Positions 1-5,002 of a DNA stretch of 5,238 nucleotides are shown here, one piece after another; the stretch's first letter is position 1; every line of letters begins with the position of its first letter. A program made the translations under genes and the position numbers. The notes beneath the pieces were generated by a model, which made no database searches, was not told the DNA's origin, and saw only the letters and a list, made by a program, of their open reading frames with translations. The stretch comes from Treponema sp. (GTDB lineage: Bacteria > Spirochaetota > Spirochaetia > Treponematales > Breznakiellaceae), in assembly GCA_031278755.1 (NCBI GenBank), contig JAITJV010000079.1, positions 1-5,238 on the forward strand, in the 5' to 3' direction.

Positions 1-550
1 CATGTCTCCGGACGACGGGCATACCACGACAAGGCTGTTCAGAGGCAGCCCCGCCGGAAAAGTGGCTATTCCCGAGGAAGAAGGGATGAATATTCCCGAT
101 GCGTATGTGCTTGGTACGAAAGTTGATTTTATACACCGCGGGTATACCAGCTTTTCTGTTTATCCCCTCAGGCCCATTCCCATTGAGGGAATCAGCAAAA
201 CCATTTCGGTGTGGGTGGTGGGACGCAACTATAACCATGAGCTTAAGCTGATTCTTCAGGATTTCTTCGGCCGCTATTATGAACTCTATGTGGGAAGGCT
301 TAACTTTCAGGGCTGGAAACGGCTTACCGTCGCAATTCCCCCCCAGGCTGAAGACGGTTTTAACGGTATAGTACAGCGCAATTACCATTACAATAACCAG
401 CTTGGTATTCAGATAACCGGCTTCCGTATCGACTGCGATCCTATGGAGGCATACGGGACCTATTACATTTATTTTGACGATCTCAGGGCGGTAACGGACC
501 TCTTTGCGGAGGACAACCGCGACGCCGACGATATTCCGGACGCCTGGTAA
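1..550 (+). CDS. flaA: Flagellar filament outer-layer (sheath) protein FlaA, 5'-truncated by the window edge
   Basis: FlaA is the exported sheath protein that coats the core of spirochaete periplasmic flagella. About 182 C-terminal residues are visible, in a frame whose first full codon is at base 2. The ATG at base 2 is probably internal, because FlaA proteins normally carry an N-terminal signal peptide and further sequence that is missing here. Recognisable stretches are the PIPEEEG-type segment near visible residues 23-28, GTKVDF (38-43), the region around SVWVVGRNYNHELKL (69-83), the FFGRYYELYV segment (88-97), WKRLTVAIPP (105-114), and the C-terminal block with CDPMEAYG, the YFDDLRAVTDLF motif and an acidic tail ending in DAW. 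I match these from memory of treponemal FlaA; no search was run. The TAA stop at 548-550 is followed at once by a strong terminator, so this is the last gene of its transcript. FlaA is a good match; which paralogue (FlaA1 or another) is less certain. Confidence 0.87.
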   Translation, partial: MSPDDGHTTTRLFRGSPAGKVAIPEEEGMNIPDAYVLGTKVDFIHRGYTSFSVYPLRPIPIEGISKTISVWVVGRNYNHELKLILQDFFGRYYELYVGRLNFQGWKRLTVAIPPQAEDGFNGIVQRNYHYNNQLGIQITGFRIDCDPMEAYGTYYIYFDDLRAVTDLFAEDNRDADDIPDAW

Positions 551-555
551 CAACG

Positions 556-585
556 AAAAGGCCGCTCAGGGGCGGCCTTTTTTTT
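556..585 (+). terminator. Intrinsic terminator of flaA, also usable by the leftward gene
   Basis: A perfect 10-bp inverted repeat (AAAAGGCCGC at 556-565, GCGGCCTTTT at 572-581) encloses a 6-base loop TCAGGG and runs into an eight-T tract (578-585). It starts 5 bases after the flaA stop, the classical rho-independent arrangement. Read leftward, the same hairpin is followed by only four Ts and then CGTTG, so it is a weaker but plausible terminator for the convergent gene, whose TGA stop (566-568) lies in the loop. Confidence 0.9.
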
Positions 586-1279
586 GCTTTACGGCGCGTA
601 TTGAATACAAAAAGCTTCTTCCTTTTTTCCCTGTCCGGGTTATAAGTTTCATTTTGGCAAGAACATAGAGGGTTTTTCCGGCCTGGGCAGGTGAAATACC
701 CGCTTTTTCGGCCAAATCTTTCCGGGTAAATTCCTCGCCTTTTCCGAAAGGAACAAAACGGAGGTAGTCCGCGGGCCTCTCCAGCGGCAGGGCGCCGCGC
801 CATGCGGCAAGCTCCCGTCCCAGAATGCGCGCCCCTTTGCGCCGCCAGGAGCCTTTACCGTCGTCTATTCTCCGCTCAAGCACATCCACCAGGGCCAGTT
901 CGATAACAAGGCCGGGAACAAGGGGAAGTTCCGGGGCATACAGCAGATGGTCAAAAAGATCCCATTCGGTCCCCTGCCGCGGGCTTTTTCGTTTACGGAG
1001 GGTTTTGCCCGTTTCGTCCAGCAGTTCTATGAATTTGACGACGGCGATGGGGTGTATGATGCGGATCTTCCCCCGCGCGGAAAGGACCTTTATTTTTTCC
1101 CTGAGGGGGCCGAAACTTCCCGTTTGTACTTCGATGATTTCCCCTTCTTTGTTTATCCCGTCGCAGATATAGCCTTCAAGGGAACGTTCCGTTCCGCCTT
1201 CGCCCGCATAACGGAATTTCAGGGTTCTGTGAAGCCCGCTTTCCTTTTCCGTGCCTATGGAATAAGGCGTTTCAGCCAT
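566..1279 (-). CDS. Uncharacterised protein: possible PD-(D/E)XK-nuclease-like N-terminal domain plus C-terminal winged-helix-like domain
   Basis: A 237-residue soluble protein with no signal peptide or membrane segment; I cannot name its family. The N-terminal part (about 1-90) has the spacing of acidic and basic residues seen in PD-(D/E)XK folds: Glu13 near GLHRTLK, Asp40 in a YICDG strand, then EIIEVQTG (47-54) giving Glu50-x-Gln52, followed by Lys62. The ExQ variant of ExK exists in that superfamily, so this is a fold suggestion and not proof of nuclease activity. A basic linker (92-101, TLRKRKSPRQ-like) follows, then a middle segment of unknown role. Residues about 184-227 (FTRKDLAEKAGISPAQAGKTL, then a LxxxKLITRTGKKGRSFLYSI wing) look like a winged helix-turn-helix, so DNA binding is likely. 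The start ATG (1277-1279) lies two bases after the TAG of the upstream gene with no strong Shine-Dalgarno, which suggests translational coupling. The last seven codons and the stop sit inside the terminator shared with flaA. A restriction, repair or regulatory role is possible; none is shown. Confidence 0.78.
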   Translation of the reverse strand: MAETPYSIGTEKESGLHRTLKFRYAGEGGTERSLEGYICDGINKEGEIIEVQTGSFGPLREKIKVLSARGKIRIIHPIAVVKFIELLDETGKTLRKRKSPRQGTEWDLFDHLLYAPELPLVPGLVIELALVDVLERRIDDGKGSWRRKGARILGRELAAWRGALPLERPADYLRFVPFGKGEEFTRKDLAEKAGISPAQAGKTLYVLAKMKLITRTGKKGRSFLYSIRAVKQKKGRP

Positions 1280-1281
1280 TT

Positions 1282-1533
1282 CTAATCCGATCCGCCGGGC
1301 CGCGCGACGGCGGAAAGCTCCCCGGCGCTTAAAAGTTCCAGATAGTGCAGTGTTTCACTTCTGCCTTTGGTTTCGTTGACTTTGATCCGGGCCACACGGA
1401 AAGCGATCATCCGGTTGGTAGGGAGGGGAAGGGGAAGATGATTGCCGTTTATGTCCACTATATCGTTTATGGGCAGCCGTCCGGGTATTTCCTGGACGTC
1501 TCCTTCGGGAAAAACGATAAAATATTCGTCCAT
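1282..1533 (-). CDS. Small uncharacterised protein, first gene of the leftward pair
   Basis: An 83-residue protein that I do not recognise. It begins MDEYFIVFPEGDVQEIPG and has a hydrophobic, strand-like central part rich in Pro and Leu (NGNHLPLPLPTNRMIAFRV, about 29-47), a charged segment (RIKVNETKGRSE, 49-60) and a short helix-like LHYLELLSAGEL (62-73). There is no signal peptide, membrane span or cysteine cluster. I chose the ATG at 1531-1533 because GAAGG lies 7 bases upstream, good Shine-Dalgarno spacing. In-frame alternatives are ATG at 1537-1539, ATG at 1549-1551 and TTG at 1573-1575, which have poorer or no such site. The gene ends in TAG (1282-1284), two bases before the ATG of the nuclease-like/winged-helix gene, so the two probably form one transcript and may act together. 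It is transcribed away from mraZ. Clean coupling to its neighbour and the good ribosome site argue that it is real. Confidence 0.7.
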   Translation of the reverse strand: MDEYFIVFPEGDVQEIPGRLPINDIVDINGNHLPLPLPTNRMIAFRVARIKVNETKGRSETLHYLELLSAGELSAVARPGGSD

Positions 1534-1738
1534 ATACATACCTTCGAGCATAACCGAGGGAAAAAACGAATACAAGATCGGGCGTTGCCCGGCCAGGGGA
1601 GGCGCTCATCCCGCCGGGGGCAGTCAACGGGGAGGCCGGCGGGGCGTGAAAGCCGGGAGCGCGGAATGATCTCATACGGCCGCCTGAGTTTTTCGCCGGA
1701 ACGGTAAAACTGTCCCGCACGCCCCGGATCCGAATGAA

Positions 1739-1758
1739 AGCTATACAGATGTATAGCT
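1739..1758. promoter_or_regulatory. 20-bp palindrome, operator-like, with TACA-NN-TGTA core
   Basis: Two perfect 9-base arms, AGCTATACA (1739-1747) and TGTATAGCT (1750-1758), flank a 2-base centre GA. The symmetry and short spacer suit a dimeric helix-turn-helix repressor. The central TACA-NN-TGTA equals the core recognised by BlaI/MecI/CopY-family repressors, but the flanking bases do not follow the extended cop-box pattern, so the identity of the binder is inference. It sits at the border of the GC-rich and AT-rich halves, upstream of the mraZ promoter and just downstream of the possible leftward promoter. Confidence 0.5.
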
Positions 1759-1780
1759 AGAATTTTATTTTTCTTTACTA

Positions 1781-1807
1781 ATTATAATTTTTTTTCCGTT
1801 TTTCCAA
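1781..1807 (-). promoter_or_regulatory. Possible leftward promoter for the two-gene unit
   Basis: On the minus strand TTGGAA (1807-1802) is followed after 15 bases by a perfect TATAAT (1786-1781). The spacer is shorter than the ideal 17 and the region is AT-rich, so chance is a real possibility. Transcription would begin near 1774 and run through the palindrome at 1739-1758, a natural place for a repressor block, leaving a leader of about 240 bases before the start codon at 1533. Confidence 0.3.
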
Positions 1808-1836
1808 TTGACTATGATTATTTCTCATATAATAAT
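1808..1836 (+). promoter_or_regulatory. Promoter of the mraZ (dcw) operon
   Basis: TTGACT (1808-1813; 5 of 6 to the sigma-70 -35 consensus) is separated by 17 bases from AATAAT (1831-1836; 5 of 6 to the -10). A perfect TATAAT overlaps at 1828-1833, but leaves only 14 bases from TTGACT. Either way transcription should begin around 1840-1843, about 40 bases before the mraZ ATG. Confidence 0.6.
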
Positions 1837-1838
1837 GA

Positions 1839-1858
1839 TTTGTGGTAATTTGTGTCAA
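1839..1858 (+). repeat. Two tandem 10-bp repeats, candidate MraZ boxes
   Basis: TTTGTGGTAA (1839-1848) is followed directly by TTTGTGTCAA (1849-1858), 8 of 10 identical. A looser third unit beginning GATTTCG follows. The repeats cover the predicted start site of mraZ. MraZ regulators are known to bind short direct repeats at 10-bp periodicity in front of their own gene (TGGG-type in E. coli, AAAGTG[T/G]-type in mycoplasmas). The GTG[G/T]NNN portion here agrees with the latter, but no treponemal consensus is known to me. Confidence 0.45.
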
Positions 1859-1881
1859 GATTTCGCATAATCTAGGATTTT

Positions 1882-2343
1882 ATGGCAACCGAACTGCGGA
1901 CAGGGACATTTGAAAGTACGCTGGATGACAAGGGGAGGGTTTCCATACCCATACGCCTGCGGGAGGTCTATTCGGTAAACGAATTGGTGATCACCCAGGG
2001 AAGGCAGCCCAGCGTCTGGATAATGACTCCGGAAGTATGGGAGCGCGTGTCGGAAAAACTGAAGAATTCTTCTGATCTTACCGAGGAAGAGTATTCGCTG
2101 GTGGAGTATCTTCATATACTTCCCGCCCAGCTTGTGGAAATCGACAAATCAGGACGCATCCCCGTACCGCAGGCAATACGGAAATACGCCGGTTTGACGA
2201 AGGAGTGCCTTGTTTTAAGCGCGGAAAACCGCCTTGAAATTTGGGATTCTCAGTCCTATTACACCTATCTGAATGAAAACAGTCAGGTAAGGCAGGAAGC
2301 CTGGAAGAAAATGGGTTCCAGGAAGCTTTTTTCGATGGAGTAA
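1882..2343 (+). CDS. mraZ: Transcriptional regulator MraZ
   Basis: MraZ is a cytoplasmic, ring-forming DNA-binding protein that controls the division/cell-wall cluster it heads. The 153-residue product has the two expected SpoVT/AbrB-like halves: the first with DDKGRVSIPIRLR (residues 15-27), the second with the matching DKSGRIPVPQAIRKYAGL (88-105). These DxxGRxxxP signatures define the family. The C-terminus is charged (KKMGSRKLFSME) and the length is close to the usual 140-155. The ATG at 1882 is chosen because a TAG stop lies in frame at 1873-1875 and AGGA (1874-1877) sits 4 bases upstream, slightly close but usable. The gene follows a good sigma-70-like promoter, and the 10-bp repeats at 1839-1858 suggest that it may regulate its own operon. 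Its TAA stop (2341-2343) merges with the ribosome-binding site of rsmH. Confidence 0.95.
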   Translation: MATELRTGTFESTLDDKGRVSIPIRLREVYSVNELVITQGRQPSVWIMTPEVWERVSEKLKNSSDLTEEEYSLVEYLHILPAQLVEIDKSGRIPVPQAIRKYAGLTKECLVLSAENRLEIWDSQSYYTYLNENSQVRQEAWKKMGSRKLFSME

Positions 2344-2355
2344 AGGACGGACAAC

Positions 2356-3306
2356 CTGGAAATTGTTCATACCCCGGTTTTACCGGAAGAAACAATGCGG
2401 ATTCTCGCCCCGCGGCGCGGCGGTGAACTTATGGTTGACGCAACCATGGGAGAAGGCGGCCACAGTTACGCCTTTCTTTCCCGTTACAGGGATCTCCGTA
2501 TAATCGGCGTGGACGCCGATCCTGACATCCTGGCAATCGCCAAACAGCGGCTTGGGGAATTCGGGGATCGCGTTCATTTCTATTCCGGCTGGTCCCAGGA
2601 TTTTTTTGCGGAATACCCGGCGGAGCTTAAACGGCCTGACGCCATCCTTATCGATCTGGGCATAAGCCTTTTTCATTACGAAAGGAGCAGCCGGGGCTTC
2701 AGTTTCAGAAAAGAGGAATTTCTTGATATGAGGCTTGATGTTTCAGGCGGTTCCACCGCGGCGGATCTCCTTGCCCGGCTCAGCGAAGGGGATATAGCCG
2801 ATCTGCTGTACAACAATGCGGGGGAACGTTACTCCCGGCGTATCGCGCGCGCGGTGGCCGAACAGCGCAAGCAGGCGCCTGTTACTACAACCACGGCCCT
2901 TGCCGGACTTGTGGAACGGGCGGTGCCGCCTTCTTACCGCCGCGGAAAGGCGCATTCCGCGACAAAAACATTCCAGGCCCTGCGCATAGCGGTCAACGGG
3001 GAACTTTCCCGCCTGCCCGATCTCCTGGAAGGGGCCCTGCGCATCCTTGAACCGGGCGGACGGCTCGGGATTATCACCTTTCATTCTCTGGAAGACCGCG
3101 TCGTCAAGAATTTCTTCCGTCAGAAGAACAAGGACTGTACCTGCCCTCCCGAAGCGCCGATATGTAGATGTGAGGGGCGCCGGGCCGTTAATGTACTGAC
3201 CCGCAAGGGAATAACTCCGGCTAAAGCCGAGATTGAAAAAAATCCACCCTCCCGCAGCGCCCGGCTCCGGGCGGTGGAAAAAGTGCTTGACGAGGACGGA
3301 CAATGA
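2356..3306 (+). CDS. rsmH: 16S rRNA (cytosine(1402)-N(4))-methyltransferase RsmH (MraW), apparent CTG start
   Basis: RsmH uses S-adenosylmethionine to methylate N4 of C1402 in the decoding centre of 16S rRNA. From the CTG at 2356 the product has 316 residues, near the E. coli length of 313. Visible motifs are EIVHTPVLPEE (2-12); the SAM-binding VDATMGEGGHS (27-37) and GVDAD (51-55); DLGIS (100-104) with RGFSFRKEEFLDMRLD shortly after; KAHSATKTFQALR (198-210); FHSLEDR (242-248); and a C-terminal cysteine cluster (C261, C263, C270, C272) common in the family. The first ATG in frame is at 2395, but starting there removes the family-conserved HTPVL. The frame is open upstream to the mraZ stop, and AAAGGA (2342-2347) lies 8 bases before the CTG; no ATG, GTG or TTG is available in between. 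After DLGIS the usual SxQLD reads LFHYE, an unusual variant. The stop overlaps the ftsL start (ATGA). If the CTG start is wrong, the gene is 2395-3306. Confidence 0.94.
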   Translation: MEIVHTPVLPEETMRILAPRRGGELMVDATMGEGGHSYAFLSRYRDLRIIGVDADPDILAIAKQRLGEFGDRVHFYSGWSQDFFAEYPAELKRPDAILIDLGISLFHYERSSRGFSFRKEEFLDMRLDVSGGSTAADLLARLSEGDIADLLYNNAGERYSRRIARAVAEQRKQAPVTTTTALAGLVERAVPPSYRRGKAHSATKTFQALRIAVNGELSRLPDLLEGALRILEPGGRLGIITFHSLEDRVVKNFFRQKNKDCTCPPEAPICRCEGRRAVNVLTRKGITPAKAEIEKNPPSRSARLRAVEKVLDEDGQ

Positions 3307-3587
3307 AACGGCGGACGCTTCTTCTTTATTTTACAGCCTTGACTATCCCTCTGTTGTTCGGCCTTGACGTGTGGCAGTCCGTCCGTTATACGGCGCTGGA
3401 ACGTGAGACGTCCCGTCTTGAAGATGCGCAGGAGGAATGGATAGAGAGCAATAAACGGCTCATGGCCGGCATCGCGGTGCTTTCTTCTTCCGAAAGAATA
3501 GAAAATATCGCCCTTCATGATTTGGAACTGGAAAAAATACCGCCCGAGGCGGTGCTTCAGATAAAAATTGCCAGGGAAATAAATTGA
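3303..3587 (+). CDS. ftsL: FtsL-like cell division protein
   Basis: A 94-residue bitopic membrane protein. A short basic cytoplasmic tip (MKRR) is followed by one hydrophobic span (about 5-21, TLLLYFTALTIPLLFGL) and an extracytoplasmic helical region rich in Glu, Arg and Leu (about 27-62) that would form the coiled coil. The end, SERIENIALHDLELEKIPPE (about 63-82), resembles the conserved FtsL/DivIC C-terminal element. FtsL pairs with DivIC/FtsB in the divisome and helps activate septal peptidoglycan synthesis. Sequence conservation in this family is low, so the call rests on size, topology and position right after rsmH, the normal place for ftsL. The ATG (3303-3305) overlaps the rsmH TGA by four bases, and GAGGA (3292-3296) lies 6 bases upstream, so it is translationally coupled. 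ftsI does not follow, contrary to many bacteria. Confidence 0.8.
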   Translation: MKRRTLLLYFTALTIPLLFGLDVWQSVRYTALERETSRLEDAQEEWIESNKRLMAGIAVLSSSERIENIALHDLELEKIPPEAVLQIKIAREIN

Positions 3588-3601
3588 AGGGAAACTGTCT
3601 G

Positions 3602-5002
3602 ATGAGTTTTGCCGAACTGGCCCGGTCCCTCGGGGCGCGGCGTTTCTCTTTTACCGGGGATCCGGCTCTGGCCGGCTTTACTTCGGTAAGCATAGATTCC
3701 CGCAAAACCGAACCGGGGAGCCTTTTTACGGCCCTTTCCGGCTCCGGGGACGACGGCCACCGCTTTATCGAGGCCGCCTTTGAAAAGGGCGCCGCCGGGG
3801 CGCTTGTAAACGCGGCGAAACTTGACGACAAAAATCTGGCTCTCCTGAGCCTTGCAAAAAACAGGGGAAGGGAACTTGTCGCAGTGGAAAATACCCTTTC
3901 GGGGCTGCAGAACGCCGCCCGCGCCTACCTTGATAAATTCCCCGGCCTGCTTAGGATAGGAATTACCGGTTCTTCGGGGAAAACCACCACAAAGGAAATA
4001 ACGGCGTCCATTGTTTCGCGGGAAAAGAAAACCGTCGTGAATCAGGGGAACCTTAATTCCGAAACGGGGCTTCCCCTTTCCGTTTTTGCGGTGCGTCCCG
4101 GACATGAGGCGGGGATCTTTGAAATGGGAATGAACCGCAAGGGAGAAATTGAAGAACTGGCCGGGATCCTCCGTCCTCATATCGCGCTTGTTACAGGTGT
4201 AGGGACCGCCCATATCGGAATTCTCGGCAGCCGGGAGGCGATAGCTCAAGAGAAAAAAAATATTTTTTCAAAATTCAAGGGAGACGAAAAGGCGCTGATC
4301 CCCGACGATGACGAGTACCGGGATTTTCTGGCTTTTGGGATAAAGGGAAAGGTGGTCTTTTACGGGGCGCGTTCCCTGCCGGAGCTGGGGCCTGTACGGG
4401 ATATGGGCCTTGAAGGCGCGGAAATAGTCTGGGAGGGGCAAAGGGTGCGCTTCGGGCTTCCCGGCAGGTACAATGTACGCAACGCCCTTGGCGCGGCCGC
4501 CATAGCGAAGGAAGTTCCGGTAAGCGGCCGGGCGATCCGGGAAGGTCTTGCGCTGGTAAAACCCCTTTTCGGAAGGGGCGAAATTTTTGCGGGGCCGGCA
4601 ACCGTGATACAGGACTGCTATAACGCCAACCCCGAATCGGTCGCGCAGGTTCTGGCTTTCTGCGACGGGCTTGAATGGCCCGGCCGCCGCGTGTATGTCA
4701 TGGGATCCATGCTGGAACTGGGAAAAGCCTCGGAAGCCGCCCACGCCGTGATGGGCCGCCGTCTGGCTCTTTCCCGGGCCGACATGGTGTTTCTTTTCGG
4801 CGAAGAAACGGAAGCCGCCGCGTCGGCGATTGAAAAGGGAGATTCAAAAGCCGTCTCATGGTTTCATACCAATAAATTTGAAGAACTGTCTCAAGCCCTT
4901 GAGGACTATGTCCGCCCCGGGGATTTGGTGTTGTTAAAGGGGTCCCGGGACTGCGCATTGGAACGGCTTACAGGCTTGTTTGCACGGGGGGCCGCACCAT
5001 GA
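3602..5002 (+). CDS. murF: UDP-N-acetylmuramoyl-tripeptide--D-alanyl-D-alanine ligase MurF
   Basis: MurF is the cytoplasmic ATP-dependent ligase that adds D-Ala-D-Ala to UDP-MurNAc-tripeptide, completing the pentapeptide; treponemal peptidoglycan is known to use ornithine as its diamino acid, but the substrate cannot be read here. The 466-residue product has the N-terminal Mur domain with DSRKTEPGSLF (32-42) and the GDDGHRFI segment (49-56), the ATP P-loop in ITGSSGKTTTKE (121-132), NQGNLNSETGLP shortly after, EMGMNRKGEIEEL (174-186), TAHIG with His204, the family motif DCYNANPES (338-346), the MLELG segment (370-374) and KGSRD (446-450). Two positions differ from the common form: Cys339 where Ser/Thr is usual, and Ser369 in GSM where GDM is usual. 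I chose the ATG at 3602, with AAGGGA 9 bases upstream; an in-frame TTG at 3584 overlapping ftsL is less likely. The gene starts 14 bases after ftsL ends, and its TGA overlaps the mraY ATG. Confidence 0.96.
   Translation: MSFAELARSLGARRFSFTGDPALAGFTSVSIDSRKTEPGSLFTALSGSGDDGHRFIEAAFEKGAAGALVNAAKLDDKNLALLSLAKNRGRELVAVENTLSGLQNAARAYLDKFPGLLRIGITGSSGKTTTKEITASIVSREKKTVVNQGNLNSETGLPLSVFAVRPGHEAGIFEMGMNRKGEIEELAGILRPHIALVTGVGTAHIGILGSREAIAQEKKNIFSKFKGDEKALIPDDDEYRDFLAFGIKGKVVFYGARSLPELGPVRDMGLEGAEIVWEGQRVRFGLPGRYNVRNALGAAAIAKEVPVSGRAIREGLALVKPLFGRGEIFAGPATVIQDCYNANPESVAQVLAFCDGLEWPGRRVYVMGSMLELGKASEAAHAVMGRRLALSRADMVFLFGEETEAAASAIEKGDSKAVSWFHTNKFEELSQALEDYVRPGDLVLLKGSRDCALERLTGLFARGAAP

Larger units (their letters stand above)
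1534..1881. other. Divergent intergenic region between the leftward pair and mraZ
   Basis: These 348 bases carry no convincing gene; the open frames across them have low-complexity, Arg/Pro/Gly-rich translations typical of GC-rich non-coding DNA. The left part (about 1576-1735) is GC-rich and contains possible hairpins: CGGGC-GTT-GCCCG at 1579-1591, and 8-bp arms CCCGCCGG (1610-1617) and CCGGCGGG (1636-1643) around an 18-base spacer. The right part (about 1759-1880) is abruptly AT-rich and holds the promoter elements. If the leftward pair starts in the AT-rich part, its mRNA has a leader of more than 200 bases across the GC-rich block. Confidence 0.75.

Noticed and set aside
825..1285. Open frames on the + strand opposite the leftward gene
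   Set aside because: They have no recognisable domains and low-complexity composition, and they mirror the better supported minus-strand gene with its coupled start and terminator.
1534..1575. TTG at 1573-1575 or ATGs at 1549-1551 and 1537-1539 as starts of the small leftward gene
   Set aside because: GAAGG is best spaced (7 bases) for the ATG at 1531-1533; the ATG at 1537 is only one base from GAAGG, the ATG at 1549 has no purine-rich site at usual spacing, and TTG is a weaker start codon.
1345..1720. Longer open frames on both strands across the GC-rich intergenic block
   Set aside because: Arg/Pro/Gly-rich translations with no motif or ribosome site and overlap with the 83-residue gene; typical of stop-poor GC-rich DNA.
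1739..1776. Palindrome plus downstream T-rich stretch as a rightward terminator
   Set aside because: No rightward gene ends before it, the stem is AT-rich and the T run is interrupted, so an operator is the better reading.
1783..1788. TATAAT on the + strand as the -10 of an extra mraZ promoter
   Set aside because: The hexamer 17 bases upstream (GAATTT) is a poor -35, and a much better promoter lies at 1808-1836; the match is partly forced by the self-complementary ATTATAAT.
1817..1836. ATTATT / AATAAT inverted repeat around the mraZ -10 region
   Set aside because: Six-base arms made only of A and T in AT-rich DNA are expected by chance and overlap the promoter elements.
3584..3601. In-frame TTG as an upstream start for murF
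   Set aside because: It would overlap the ftsL stop and lacks a ribosome site at good spacing, whereas AAGGGA stands 9 bases before the ATG at 3602 and the protein from there begins like a normal MurF.
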